Positions 7,787-15,309 are shown, counted from the stretch's first letter. The stretch is 21,393 bases of DNA from TA-21 sp035620895 (GCA_035620895.1 DASPFY010000041.1:1-21393), one strand, 5' to 3'. Numbers and translations: made by a program. Notes: generated by a model not told the origin, from the letters alone.

Positions 7787-8083
7787 CTATTCTGTGGGGG
7801 CTTCTGTATTGGCATCAGCACTTGCCGGTGCGCTTTCAGTCTGACTCTGACTTTCAGAATCACTGACAATCTCTGCAGTTGCAAATCTATTTCCAACCTG
7901 AATTATCTTTATTTTTGTATTTTGACCTACCTTTCCATTCTTTACGAAAATTACAAATCGCTGTATCCTTGCTATTCCATCTCCCTTTCTACTCAATTCC
8001 GTGATCTGCACGTCATATTCCTTTCCTACTTCCACTGGTTTTGGACCAAACATGTCGTTTGTCTTAAATCCGTTGTAACTCAT
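7787..8083 (-). CDS. Small TRAM-domain protein
   Basis: A 98-residue protein. Its core, PVEVGKEYDVQITELSRKGD through GIARIQRFVIFVKNGKVGQN and KIKIIQV, is a complete TRAM domain, a small beta-barrel that binds RNA. Archaeal stand-alone TRAM proteins act as RNA chaperones or partners of tRNA and rRNA modification. The last 25 or so residues are a low-complexity tail of Ser, Glu, Gln, Ala and Thr. The frame stays open to a TTG at 8125, but those 14 extra codons run through a good box A (8111-8119), so I set the start at the ATG at 8083 (MSYNGFKTNDMFGP). It is a single gene, 54 bases after nadX on the same strand, with its own promoter. Confidence 0.85.
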   Translation of the reverse strand: MSYNGFKTNDMFGPKPVEVGKEYDVQITELSRKGDGIARIQRFVIFVKNGKVGQNTKIKIIQVGNRFATAEIVSDSESQSQTESAPASADANTEAPTE

Positions 8084-8110
8084 AGTTAATCTTGTCAAAT
8101 AAATATTCCA

Positions 8111-8119
8111 CATATAAAC
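8111..8119 (-). promoter_or_regulatory. Box A promoter of the TRAM gene
   Basis: On the minus strand this reads GTTTATATG, centred 32 nt before the ATG at 8083. It overlaps the alternative upstream start codons and so argues against them. Confidence 0.5.
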
Positions 8120-8137
8120 TGTCAAAATTTGTCCATA

Positions 8138-8971
8138 TCAAGTCCCTATTCTGAAATTTTCGTTGCACAAACTTCTCAAACATTCGATGGCAGATAGAGA
8201 AGCTAAGTAGCTGGTTTTAGGATTTGCAGGACTTGGAATGTTTTCGACTACAATATGTATTCTTCCAAAGCTCCCTTTACCGACTATTTCATGTTTATTT
8301 ACAGATATCAGTGGGTCTGCTATTATCTTTACGCGAGTTTTCTCTAAACCAATTCCAGCAAGTGCGATTGAAACTGCTACATTCACATTTGAAGGAAAAA
8401 ATTCAATGGCTGTAATAGCATTACCTTCAAAAAGGACTGTTTCACTAGTAATCTCATCCAACCTAATTCTTGAGCTCTTGAAAAATGGAGCACCTACAAA
8501 TGATTTGGGATGCTTTGTTGTTGTAATAGTCAAACTGTCCAGATATTTTTTTACACTTCTAATGGAATCCAGTCCAGCGATAGCACCAGTAGGTATCAAT
8601 ATTCTTGTATTATTCAAGTTCGACAAATCTTGCAATTCTGACAAGTATTCTTTATCAGAAAAAGCGCCCACACTAAGAACTATCAGGTCCTTTTTTGACT
8701 CAACAATTTTTTTACCGTATTCTCTAACGGCATCTTTTGAAGCACACTCAATTATGATATCCAGATTGGAATAAGTTTGAGAATTATAGAATTCATCGAA
8801 ATCTGAAAATAAATGTACATCACTATTTTCAATCTCAACCGAATTAATAACTTGAGATGCTTTATCAAATACTGCTACAATTCTGGCATTTGGAATCTCA
8901 TGTCTTCTTGCTGACGCAATAATCTCCTTACCAATGCTGCCGTAGCCAATTACCGCAACTTTTTTCTCCAT
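8138..8971 (-). CDS. nadX: L-aspartate dehydrogenase (NAD biosynthesis)
   Basis: A 277-residue enzyme that oxidises L-aspartate to iminoaspartate with NAD(P), replacing the oxidase NadB in the first step of de novo NAD synthesis. The Rossmann motif is VAVIGYGSIGKEI (5-17) with GxGxxG. Family-specific segments follow: IPTGAIAGLDSIRS, KHPKSFVGAPFFKSSR, FFPSNVNVAVSIALAG and the C-terminal VVENIPSPANPKTSYLA. The length matches the family. The ATG start has a box A centred about 26 nt upstream, so it is probably leaderless. The product is the substrate of NadA, encoded on the other strand about 450 bases away. Both genes belong to one pathway but have separate promoters. Confidence 0.93.
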   Translation of the reverse strand: MEKKVAVIGYGSIGKEIIASARRHEIPNARIVAVFDKASQVINSVEIENSDVHLFSDFDEFYNSQTYSNLDIIIECASKDAVREYGKKIVESKKDLIVLSVGAFSDKEYLSELQDLSNLNNTRILIPTGAIAGLDSIRSVKKYLDSLTITTTKHPKSFVGAPFFKSSRIRLDEITSETVLFEGNAITAIEFFPSNVNVAVSIALAGIGLEKTRVKIIADPLISVNKHEIVGKGSFGRIHIVVENIPSPANPKTSYLASLSAIECLRSLCNENFRIGT

Positions 8972-8990
8972 GTTGTAATAATTTTCACTT

Positions 8991-9003
8991 TATCAATATT
9001 TGG
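8991..9003 (-). promoter_or_regulatory. Box A region of nadX
   Basis: On the minus strand this reads CCAAATATTGATA, centred about 26 nt before the nadX ATG at 8971. Confidence 0.4.
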
Positions 9004-9067
9004 ATTTACATGTTGCTAAGCTATGAAGGATGTTTAAAATAAGATAAGAAAGATTAAGAAATTCAGA

Positions 9068-9250
9068 TTAACGTCTTCTACCCATGCGTTCTGGCTTTTT
9101 TTGTCCAGGTTGGCGTCTTTTTTCAAATCTCTTTACAAAGTTTATCTTGTTTCTTAATTTTGAGATTGGGCTAACCCTCTTCTTTCCCTCAATTTTAGGT
9201 GTTTGACCTCTTACCTTTCCCGCCTTTGTCAACGATCCATGAGTTGGCAT
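9068..9250 (-). CDS. rps30e: 30S ribosomal protein S30e
   Basis: A 60-residue, strongly basic protein. It starts MPTHGSLTKAGKVRGQTPKI, the archaeal S30e signature, and ends in a run of Lys and Arg with RMGRRR. S30e belongs to the small ribosomal subunit of archaea and eukaryotes. The length is normal. A strong box A (ATATAATATA core) is centred 25 nt upstream of the ATG, so the message is leaderless. It is a single gene between nadX (same strand) and nadA (divergent). Confidence 0.95.
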   Translation of the reverse strand: MPTHGSLTKAGKVRGQTPKIEGKKRVSPISKLRNKINFVKRFEKRRQPGQKKPERMGRRR

Positions 9251-9269
9251 TTGATATAGGGTTGACTAC

Positions 9270-9281
9270 GATATAATATAT
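9270..9281 (-). promoter_or_regulatory. Box A promoter of S30e
   Basis: A near-palindromic ATATAATATA core lies 20-31 nt before the ATG at 9250. Confidence 0.55.
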
Positions 9282-9311
9282 CTATTACTGCCTAATTTTT
9301 CATGTTTTCTC

Positions 9312-9358
9312 GATGTTACATCAAAGTGGCAAGTATTGCACTTAACATAGATGTAATA
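9312..9358. repeat. Nested inverted repeat between S30e and nadA
   Basis: GATGTTACATC (9312-9322) is a perfect 5-1-5 palindrome. The half TTACATC (9316-9322) also pairs with GATGTAA (9350-9356), and inside that lies a second stem, AAGTGGCAA (9324-9332) with TTGCACTT (9336-9343), leaving one bulged G and a 3-nt loop. The element is upstream of both box A sequences, so it would not be in either predicted leaderless transcript. A DNA operator is therefore more likely than an RNA switch. Confidence 0.4.
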
Positions 9359-9384
9359 GGCAATGTTATCCTAAATTATACTAC

Positions 9385-9391
9385 TTTAAAT
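9385..9391 (+). promoter_or_regulatory. Box A promoter of nadA
   Basis: TTTAAAT is centred 32 nt before the ATG at 9420, predicting a leader of about 6 nt. Confidence 0.5.
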
Positions 9392-9419
9392 CTATAATTA
9401 TGTAAAACAAGCGCATCAG

Positions 9420-10370
9420 ATGACATTAGTCCAATCAATGCATTCCGATCAGATAAATCAACTAAAGAATGAACGTAATGCCATCATTTTGGCACACAAT
9501 TACCAAGTTCCCGAGGTTCAAGATGTAGCTGATTTTATTGGTGATTCCCTAGCATTATCAAGAGAAGCTGCCAAAACAGATGCCGATATTATTGTATTTT
9601 GCGGTGTTCATTTTATGGCAGAAACTGCTTCAATACTATGCCCTGAAAAGACCGTATTGATTCCCGATTTAGAGGCAGGTTGTTCTCTTGCTTCAACTAT
9701 TAATTCATACGAATTAAAGAAATGGAAACAAGAACACCCTCAGGCTGTCGTGGTTAGTTACGTTAATACCAGTGCAGAGGTAAAAGCCCTTTCTGATTAT
9801 TGTTGCACTTCATCCAACGCAGTCAAGGTAGTAAACAGTATTCCCCGCGATACTGAAATCTTATTCCTACCTGACATGTTTTTGGGTTCATACGTAGGTC
9901 AAGTCACTGGAAGAAAGAACTTGTTTGTATGGCCAGGAGAATGTCATGTTCACGCGGGTATCACTGCAGCTGACGTTAATAATATTTTTCAAAAATACAA
10001 TGATGCAGAATTCATGATCCATCCTGAGTGTGGCTGTACTTCTTCAACTCTATACGGTCTAGCATCTGGTGATATAACTAGGAAAGCTCACATATTGTCT
10101 ACTGAAGGGATGATGCAGCACGCTAAAAAATCAGAGAGTAGTCAATTTGTTGTTGCAACAGAAACAGGGATCATGTATAGAATGAAGAAAGAAAATCCAG
10201 ACAAAATGTTCATACCAGTTAAGGAAAACGCCGTCTGTAAATATATGAAAAAGATAACAATCGAAAAAGTAGTCGACTCACTTGTACATAAACAATATGA
10301 GGTCAAAGTTCCAAAGCATGTTGCGGATAAGGCTAGGACTGCTATCGAGCGTATGTTAACGATATCCTAA
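9420..10370 (+). CDS. nadA: Quinolinate synthase
   Basis: A 316-residue cytoplasmic Fe-S enzyme that condenses iminoaspartate with dihydroxyacetone phosphate to quinolinate. It has the three-fold pseudo-symmetric NadA architecture: HNYQVPEVQDVADFIGDSL (26-44), VFCGVHFMAETA (59-70) and the C-terminal repeat. Three cysteines occupy the 4Fe-4S positions: Cys88 (DLEAGCSLA), Cys175 (WPGECHVH) and Cys263 (ENAVCKYMK). Other conserved segments are HPECGCTSST (201-210) and ATETGIMYRM. The length is typical of archaeal NadA. The ATG start agrees with the box A. It converges with nadC, with only 55 bases between stops, and nadX lies just upstream on the other strand. Confidence 0.97.
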   Translation: MTLVQSMHSDQINQLKNERNAIILAHNYQVPEVQDVADFIGDSLALSREAAKTDADIIVFCGVHFMAETASILCPEKTVLIPDLEAGCSLASTINSYELKKWKQEHPQAVVVSYVNTSAEVKALSDYCCTSSNAVKVVNSIPRDTEILFLPDMFLGSYVGQVTGRKNLFVWPGECHVHAGITAADVNNIFQKYNDAEFMIHPECGCTSSTLYGLASGDITRKAHILSTEGMMQHAKKSESSQFVVATETGIMYRMKKENPDKMFIPVKENAVCKYMKKITIEKVVDSLVHKQYEVKVPKHVADKARTAIERMLTIS

Positions 10371-10425
10371 TCAAATGGTCAATGGATATCTTTAGTAGTA
10401 ACGCAAGTTGATAGTAATTAATAAA

Positions 10426-11310
10426 TCAATCCAGTTCCATTTCCATTGAAAAATCAACTGACTTACTAGAATGTGTTAAGGAGCCTACTGATATCATGTC
10501 TGGTAAAGCATACGCATATTCTTTGATATTTGAAAGATTGACACCCCCTGAAATTTCTACTAAAATTTTTTTTCGTAAATCGGATTTCGTCAAATACGAA
10601 ATGGTTTCCTGAGCCTGTTGGGGCGAAAAATTATCTAACATGATGATGTCTGCACCACTTTTAATCGCCTCTACTGATGAATTTGTGTCACTAACCTCAC
10701 ATTCTATCATGATATTCTTGCCTACCTTCTGTCTAGCCATAGATATAGCTTCCCGAATAGAATTGGTTACTGCAAGGTGATTATCCTTAATTAGTATCAT
10801 TTCATCTAGAGAATTTCTATGTGCATATCCACCGCCTAATTCTATTGATTTCTTATCAAAGAACCTTAATCCAGGTGCAGTCTTTCTAGTACCTGTTATT
10901 CTTATATCTTTTGAGACCGTTCTTACTGTATCCACAAATTTCTTTGTATCGGTTGCAATCCCGCTCATACGCATTATCAAGTTTAAGGCAGTTCTTTCGG
11001 CCTTTAGAATGGATCTAGCTCTTCCGTTTATCGTCATTACCTTGCAACCGTTTTTTACAACATCACCATCTTTGACTTGAACCTTTGAATCACATTTGCA
11101 CATATCAAAGATTATTTGGGCTTCTTCGAGTCCTGCAATCACCGCAAGTTCAGATTTACAAATAATGAAAGAGTAAGATTTCAGGTCCTTATCGACTACG
11201 TACTCGCTAGTCAGATCCCCTTGGCCTACATCTTCTCTGAGAAATCTAATGAGGGATTCTCGTAAACTAAAATATTGATTTAGATCTTTTGATTTTTTTC
11301 TAAAAGTCAA
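10426..11310 (-). CDS. nadC: Nicotinate-nucleotide pyrophosphorylase (quinolinate phosphoribosyltransferase)
   Basis: A 294-residue enzyme that converts quinolinate and PRPP to nicotinate mononucleotide and CO2. Conserved features are LREDVGQGDLTSEYV (24-38), AERTALN with Arg106, TGTRKTAPGLRFFDKKS (139-155), GGGYAHRNSL with His164-Arg165, and LIKDNHL with Lys175. The C-terminal barrel strands follow, with MLDNFSP and VEISGGVNL. The start is TTG at 11310, sharing TTGA with the stop of spt4, so translation is probably coupled. It is the third gene of rpo7-spt4-nadC, an unusual placing for a cofactor gene. All active-site residues expected for the family are present. Confidence 0.95.
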   Translation of the reverse strand: MTFRKKSKDLNQYFSLRESLIRFLREDVGQGDLTSEYVVDKDLKSYSFIICKSELAVIAGLEEAQIIFDMCKCDSKVQVKDGDVVKNGCKVMTINGRARSILKAERTALNLIMRMSGIATDTKKFVDTVRTVSKDIRITGTRKTAPGLRFFDKKSIELGGGYAHRNSLDEMILIKDNHLAVTNSIREAISMARQKVGKNIMIECEVSDTNSSVEAIKSGADIIMLDNFSPQQAQETISYLTKSDLRKKILVEISGGVNLSNIKEYAYALPDMISVGSLTHSSKSVDFSMEMELD

Positions 11311-11495
11311 GTTACTTTTAATGCATATTTATGCGGAGTTGATATTTGAAGTGTTGATGCAACCAGAGAATTCTTTGAATCAAATATTACTATTGTACCG
11401 GACCAATCAGATGAAAGTTCAGTCGACTTGCAGACAGGACATACCTTTCCAATAGTAATGGCTCTACATTTTTTACATGCAAGTTCCTTAGCCAT
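11307..11495 (-). CDS. spt4: Transcription elongation factor Spt4 (RpoE'')
   Basis: A 62-residue zinc protein that pairs with Spt5 and clamps RNA polymerase for processive elongation. The zinc ligands are Cys7-x2-Cys10 (ACKKC) and Cys19-x2-Cys22 (CPVC), followed by the family segments STELSSDWSGTIVIFD (24-39) and STPHKYALKV. The length is usual for archaea. Its ATG shares one base with the stop of rpo7 (TAATG), and its TGA overlaps the nadC TTG, so the three genes are translationally linked. The rpo7-spt4 pairing is conserved across archaea. Confidence 0.96.
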   Translation of the reverse strand: MAKELACKKCRAITIGKVCPVCKSTELSSDWSGTIVIFDSKNSLVASTLQISTPHKYALKVT

Positions 11496-12094
11496 TAAGC
11501 TGGCACTGTCCCTTTCTTTTCTTTTTGGTTATTTGCAACTGGGTTTTTGGCCTTCTTTATCTCTTCTTCAATCCATTCAAGAGCTCCAAGAAAAGGCTGT
11601 CTACAGGTAATTCCTATTTTGCCCATTGCCGAGCCTTTTCCTAAACTAATCGCGGTAACTCTAGCTCTAAGCCTTGATCCAATCTTAAGGGATTTGGCAG
11701 ATTGATTTGCAACTATTACCCCTTGCTTGACATCGCTTTTTAGATAATCATCGGTTATTTGAGAAAGGTGTAACAGTGCATCAGTTGGGCCTATTCTTAC
11801 GAACGCACCAAAATCAGTAATTTCTACTATTTCGCCTTCCACAATTTCCTGCATTTTTGGATAAAATGTTAATGCCTTAAAAGAGACCTTATGGAAGGTA
11901 GCACCGTCACCGGAAACCAATTTTCCAACCTTATTTGTTTTTGCATCAATAATCATAATAACATACCCCAATTCAGGATTTATCATACTCTCATATTTTT
12001 CCTTGAGAATTTCCATTGTGGTCTCATTGAGAGATTTTTTCATCATATTGGGAGGTATTCTTACAACATCATCCATATTTATTATGGCAAACAT
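11495..12094 (-). CDS. rpo7: DNA-directed RNA polymerase subunit Rpo7 (RpoE')
   Basis: The archaeal counterpart of eukaryotic Rpb7, part of the polymerase stalk with Rpo4. The N-terminal domain carries DVVRIPPNMM (9-18) and ELGYVIMIIDA. The S1 RNA-binding domain follows from about residue 84: IVEGEIVEITDFGAFVRIGP, then DALLHLSQI and later GSRLRARVTAISL. The tail (about 175-199) is rich in Lys, Asn and Glu and looks flexible. The length of 199 is slightly long for the family because of that tail. The ATG at 12094 keeps the normal short lead before DDVVRIPP. It is the first gene of rpo7-spt4-nadC and is divergent from mrp. Confidence 0.95.
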   Translation of the reverse strand: MFAIINMDDVVRIPPNMMKKSLNETTMEILKEKYESMINPELGYVIMIIDAKTNKVGKLVSGDGATFHKVSFKALTFYPKMQEIVEGEIVEITDFGAFVRIGPTDALLHLSQITDDYLKSDVKQGVIVANQSAKSLKIGSRLRARVTAISLGKGSAMGKIGITCRQPFLGALEWIEEEIKKAKNPVANNQKEKKGTVPA

Positions 12095-12111
12095 TACTTA
12101 TTGTGAATTGG

Positions 12112-12120
12112 TTTAAATTA
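12112..12120 (-). promoter_or_regulatory. Box A promoter of the rpo7-spt4-nadC operon
   Basis: On the minus strand this reads TAATTTAAA, centred about 22 nt before the ATG at 12094. A second AT-rich box (12121-12130) lies just upstream. The whole region 12095-12216 is shared with the divergent mrp promoter. Confidence 0.45.
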
Positions 12121-12185
12121 TCAATTTATGAACCTTTTCATTATTTCTTGATTTTTAGTATCAAGATGCGTGTGATATTGTATGA

Positions 12186-12193
12186 TTTAAATA
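12186..12193 (+). promoter_or_regulatory. Box A promoter of mrp
   Basis: TTTAAATA is centred about 27 nt before the ATG at 12217, predicting a leaderless message. It argues that the open frame upstream to 12103 is not coding. Confidence 0.55.
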
Positions 12194-12216
12194 TTCTTTG
12201 GAAGAGTACGATGAAT

Positions 12217-13323
12217 ATGGTCTCAATAGAGCAAATCATGGCAAAATTACAGACTATAGAAGATCCCGAATTGCATAAAGACATCGTTTCAATGGGCATG
12301 ATTAAAGACCTTGAAATCAACGATGGAAAAGTTGGATTTACATTAGAACTTACTACCCCTGCTTGTCCTTTCAATAGTGAGATAGAAGAGTCGGTTCGCA
12401 ATTCTATGATGGATCTAGGGATTAAGGATCTAGATCTTAAAGTAACTGCCAAGGTCATGGAAGGACGTTCTATTTCAATGGACGAATTGCTTCCCGGTGT
12501 CAAAAATATACTTGCCGTTGCAAGCGGTAAAGGAGGAGTCGGAAAAACAACAGTATCTGTCAACCTTGCCTTGGCATTATCAAAGACGGGTGCAAAGGTA
12601 GGTTTATTGGATGCTGATATTTACGGCCCAAGTATTCCTCTTATGCTTGGACTCAAAAATGCACCTGAAGTGGTTAATAATAAAATAGAACCCGTTTTGG
12701 CTCAAGGAGTAAAAGTTATTTCAATGGGATTCTTTTATGAACAATCACAACAGGCAGGAATCTATAGAGGTCCTATAGTGGCTGGAATTGTAAAACAATT
12801 TCTAACTGATGTAAATTGGGGTGATCTTGATTACTTGATAATTGATTTGCCACCCGGTACTGGAGATGCACCTTTAACTTTGGCACAAACAATACCAATA
12901 ACCGGGATAATCATAGTTACCACTCCTCAAGACGTCGCAATGAATGTGGCAGCAAAAGCTGTAGGCATGTTTAACAAACTGAACGTACCTATCATAGGAG
13001 TTATAGAAAATATGAGTTATCTAGAATGTCAACATTGTAATAATAAGATCAATATTTTTGGTACTGGTGGCGGTCAGAAAATTAGTGACCAGTTTAATGT
13101 TCCTTTTATTGGAGAAATACCTCTCCATCAACAGATAATGTCAGCAAGTGATAGCGGTAATCCAGTAACAATCGCAGAACCAAATGATAATCAGGCAGTC
13201 ATATTTGACAAAATTTCCCGAACTGTTGCTGGAAGAATCAGCATAATTGCTTCAGAATTACAAGAGCAAGAAAAAACAGCAAACGAACAATCAAAAGAAC
13301 ATCAAAGTGTCAATACCGCCTAA
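12217..13323 (+). CDS. Mrp/ApbC/NBP35-type Fe-S cluster carrier ATPase
   Basis: A 368-residue cytoplasmic P-loop ATPase that carries Fe-S clusters to apo-proteins. Residues 1-80 are a DUF59/MIP18-like domain (TIEDPELHKDIVSMGMIKDL, then TTPACPF with Cys50). The ParA/MinD-type ATPase domain follows with the deviant Walker A SGKGGVGKTT (103-112), LLDADIYGPSIPLMLG (130-145), DLPPGTGDAPLT (210-221) and the cluster-binding Cys271-x2-Cys274 (LECQHCNN). The Gln/Glu-rich tail overlaps the next gene. The frame is open upstream to 12103, but the box A at 12186-12193 lies inside it; ATG 12211 is an alternative two codons earlier. Likely clients nearby include NadA and the methylthiotransferase, though that link is inference. 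Confidence 0.93.
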   Translation: MVSIEQIMAKLQTIEDPELHKDIVSMGMIKDLEINDGKVGFTLELTTPACPFNSEIEESVRNSMMDLGIKDLDLKVTAKVMEGRSISMDELLPGVKNILAVASGKGGVGKTTVSVNLALALSKTGAKVGLLDADIYGPSIPLMLGLKNAPEVVNNKIEPVLAQGVKVISMGFFYEQSQQAGIYRGPIVAGIVKQFLTDVNWGDLDYLIIDLPPGTGDAPLTLAQTIPITGIIIVTTPQDVAMNVAAKAVGMFNKLNVPIIGVIENMSYLECQHCNNKINIFGTGGGQKISDQFNVPFIGEIPLHQQIMSASDSGNPVTIAEPNDNQAVIFDKISRTVAGRISIIASELQEQEKTANEQSKEHQSVNTA

Positions 13324-13867
13324 TGTTCTTTCAGAACTAAAAAAACCATTAGGAAAGTTAATTCTAGATAGCGATATCACAGAAAGAAAAATTAGAAAAG
13401 AAATTGCAGGCATTAAACACAAAATAATAACGGTAGGTGACCGTTCTACGGAGAGACTTGTTTCCTTTGATATATATCCTGACTTGGCGATAATTGACGG
13501 AGTTGAGAGAAGGCAAGAAAAAGGTACTTCTTTGGCTAATAGAATGCTTGGTTTGAAAGCTAAAGATGTAACTAGAATTTCATGTATTAATCCCGCAGGA
13601 ACCATTACGCAGGAAGCAATTACTAAAATTAGATTTGCCCTTTCAACTGATAAAAATTTTATCTTGCAGGTTGTCGGGGAGGAGGATTTATTGACACTTC
13701 CCGTATGTTTTTTTGCACCTACTAACTCACTAGTATGTTATGGTCAACCATTGGAAGGGTTAGTTCTTATCAAGGTGAATAATTCTATGAGGCGAAAAGC
13801 TAAAGAATTAATGAAATCAATAAATAATAAACTATCAACGGGGTATGATGATGTGGTGGCTGTTTGA
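13307..13867 (+). CDS. GTP-dependent dephospho-CoA kinase (DUF359)
   Basis: A 186-residue enzyme of the archaeal DUF359 family, which uses GTP for the last step of coenzyme A synthesis. The family outline is present: IPPNVLSELKKPLGKLI (3-19), the nucleotide-proximal TVGDRSTERL (42-51), DLAIIDGVERR (59-69), NPAGTITQEA (95-104), GEEDLLTLPVCFFAP (124-138) and VCYGQPLEGLVLI. I start it at the GTG at 13307, which matches the short N-terminus of the family and overlaps the mrp stop by 17 bases. The frame stays open upstream to a TTG at 13247, but those codons are the shadow of the low-complexity mrp tail. It is probably translated from the mrp message. Confidence 0.9.
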   Translation: MSIPPNVLSELKKPLGKLILDSDITERKIRKEIAGIKHKIITVGDRSTERLVSFDIYPDLAIIDGVERRQEKGTSLANRMLGLKAKDVTRISCINPAGTITQEAITKIRFALSTDKNFILQVVGEEDLLTLPVCFFAPTNSLVCYGQPLEGLVLIKVNNSMRRKAKELMKSINNKLSTGYDDVVAV

Positions 13868-13982
13868 AATAGAAGTGATCGAAAAAACCATAATTTTCTG
13901 ACCCCGGTAAGTTCATTTTTGTGAATTTTTATGGAAGTTTCAAAATTCTAAAAGCTAGTTTATCGCACGACACAAGTACCGC

Positions 13983-14123
13983 TCAGACATGACAGGAGCA
14001 CTCGCATTTCGACATTTTCACATCAAAAGAGCAGTCATGGTCCGAGCCACATGATTCACCCATTGGCCATTCGCCTGGACATTCCGTATGGCGATTCCTC
14101 TTACAAAAGAAAGTTAGTGTCAT
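13983..14123 (-). CDS. Small Cys-rich protein (46 residues)
   Basis: A short frame I found by translating the minus strand. It starts MTLTFFCKRNRHTECPGEWP and continues with MGESCGSDHD, then CSFDVKMSKCECSCHV. Seven of 46 residues are Cys (7, 15, 25, 31, 40, 42, 44), with His at 12, 29 and 45. This could bind one or two zinc ions or an Fe-S cluster. The ending C-E-C-S-C-H is a striking metal-knuckle pattern. I recall similar tiny Cys/His proteins from thaumarchaea but know no function. The local DNA is richer in GC than the flanking spacer, which supports coding. The ATG has a box A-like CAATATTTGA about 32 nt upstream. It is divergent from cbiG. Confidence 0.7.
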   Translation of the reverse strand: MTLTFFCKRNRHTECPGEWPMGESCGSDHDCSFDVKMSKCECSCHV

Positions 14124-14150
14124 TTGAAATCAACACCAATACTGTTGTTT

Positions 14151-14160
14151 CAATATTTGA
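14151..14160 (-). promoter_or_regulatory. Possible box A of the Cys-rich small gene
   Basis: On the minus strand this reads TCAAATATTG, centred about 32 nt before the ATG at 14123. Confidence 0.35.
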
Positions 14161-14198
14161 ATTTTTATATTCTTAGAGTCCATCAAATCAACACAAAG

Positions 14199-14207
14199 TA
14201 TATTATT
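14199..14207 (+). promoter_or_regulatory. Box A promoter of the cbiG-cbiX-cbiC operon
   Basis: TATATTATT is centred about 29 nt before the cbiG ATG at 14232, giving an almost leaderless message. I see no cobalamin-riboswitch-like sequence in the spacer. Confidence 0.5.
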
Positions 14208-14231
14208 TGAATAAATTTTATAAAGTAATGC

Positions 14232-15308
14232 ATGAGCAGCAAGGTTGCTATTGTTTGTATTACTAAAAATGGAATCAACATATCAAAAAGAATAAAAGAA
14301 AAAATTCCATCAGCATCTATTTATGCCCAATCAAAACATAAAGATTCTTCTGATGGGATTATCTGGTTTGAAAAAAACACAAAAATCATGATTGAAGAGA
14401 TTTTCAAAGAGTACGATAGTATTATTTGCATATTTTCATTGGGCGCTGTCATCCGTTTAATATCAAATCTTTTGGTAGACAAAAAGACAGACCCGGCCGT
14501 TATCGTTATAGATGATAAAGCAAACTTTGTCATAAGTGCCCTCTCAGGGCATCTGGGTGGTGCCAACTCTCTATCCAAACACATTGCAGATATCTTGAAT
14601 TCAACAGCCGTAATCACCACAGCTGCTGACGTTAATGAAACAATAGCAGTAGATCTTTTAGGCAACGACTTTAAATGGCGTATCGAAAATTTTGAAAACG
14701 TTACTAAGGTTAGTGCACATATGGTAAATGAAGAAAAAATAGGGGTTTATCAGGATACTGGTGAAACAAAATGGTGGAATAAAGAATTACCAAAAAATGT
14801 AACAATTGTAGAAAATATTGATGAATTGAAATCAGATAATTTCATGGCCGGTCTAATCATTTCTGATAGAATTATAACCGACCCACTCCTGATTGGTAAA
14901 TCTGTAATTTATAGACCAAAGAGCCTTGTCGTGGGGCTGGGATTTCATTGGGATACAACTCAGAAAGACATCGAGGATGGTATATTGAAAGTGTTGAAGG
15001 AAAATGGTTTATCTTTTCTTAGCATCAGAAATCTCTCGACCATAGATAGGGGCAAATCTCCTGCCTCATTGGGATCCTTTTCAGATAAGCACGGAATCCC
15101 TTTAGAGTTTTTTGAGAAAGAGAAATTAAATAAGATCATGGTCCCAAATCCTTCAGACATGGTAAAAAAATACGAAGGTACATCAAGCGTGTCAGAAGCC
15201 TCATCAATACTTAGCTCAGGTGGCCAGCTTATAATCACAAAGCAAAAGTTCCCTCCTAACCTCACAGTAGCAGTGTCTAGGATAAATTACCCCAAGGTCG
15301 GCATTTAG
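14232..15308 (+). CDS. cbiG: Cobalt-precorrin-5A hydrolase
   Basis: A 358-residue enzyme of the anaerobic (cobalt-early) cobalamin pathway that opens the ring lactone of cobalt-precorrin-5A and releases acetaldehyde. The N-terminal domain shows IFSLGAVIRLISNLLVDKKT (67-86) and the hallmark SGHLGGANSLSKHIAD (105-120) and ITTAADVN (128-135). The C-terminal CbiG domain begins at LVVGLGFHWDTTQKDIEDGI (232-251) and ends in TKQKFPPNLTVAVSRI. The length is typical. It is the first gene of the operon, one base ahead of cbiX. The ATG at 14228 in another frame is followed quickly by a stop and is not used. Confidence 0.95.
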   Translation: MSSKVAIVCITKNGINISKRIKEKIPSASIYAQSKHKDSSDGIIWFEKNTKIMIEEIFKEYDSIICIFSLGAVIRLISNLLVDKKTDPAVIVIDDKANFVISALSGHLGGANSLSKHIADILNSTAVITTAADVNETIAVDLLGNDFKWRIENFENVTKVSAHMVNEEKIGVYQDTGETKWWNKELPKNVTIVENIDELKSDNFMAGLIISDRIITDPLLIGKSVIYRPKSLVVGLGFHWDTTQKDIEDGILKVLKENGLSFLSIRNLSTIDRGKSPASLGSFSDKHGIPLEFFEKEKLNKIMVPNPSDMVKKYEGTSSVSEASSILSSGGQLIITKQKFPPNLTVAVSRINYPKVGI

Positions 15309-15309
15309 T

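Noticed and set aside
8238..8774. 178-codon open frame opposite nadX
   Set aside because: It is a mirror frame of a well-supported gene, with no family features of its own.
12103..12216. N-terminal extension of the Mrp frame
   Set aside because: It runs through the shared promoter region and the mrp box A; the DUF59 domain begins only after the ATG at 12217.
14124..14231. Cobalamin riboswitch upstream of cbiG
   Set aside because: There is no B12-box-like sequence, and the predicted transcript start leaves almost no leader; these elements are bacterial.
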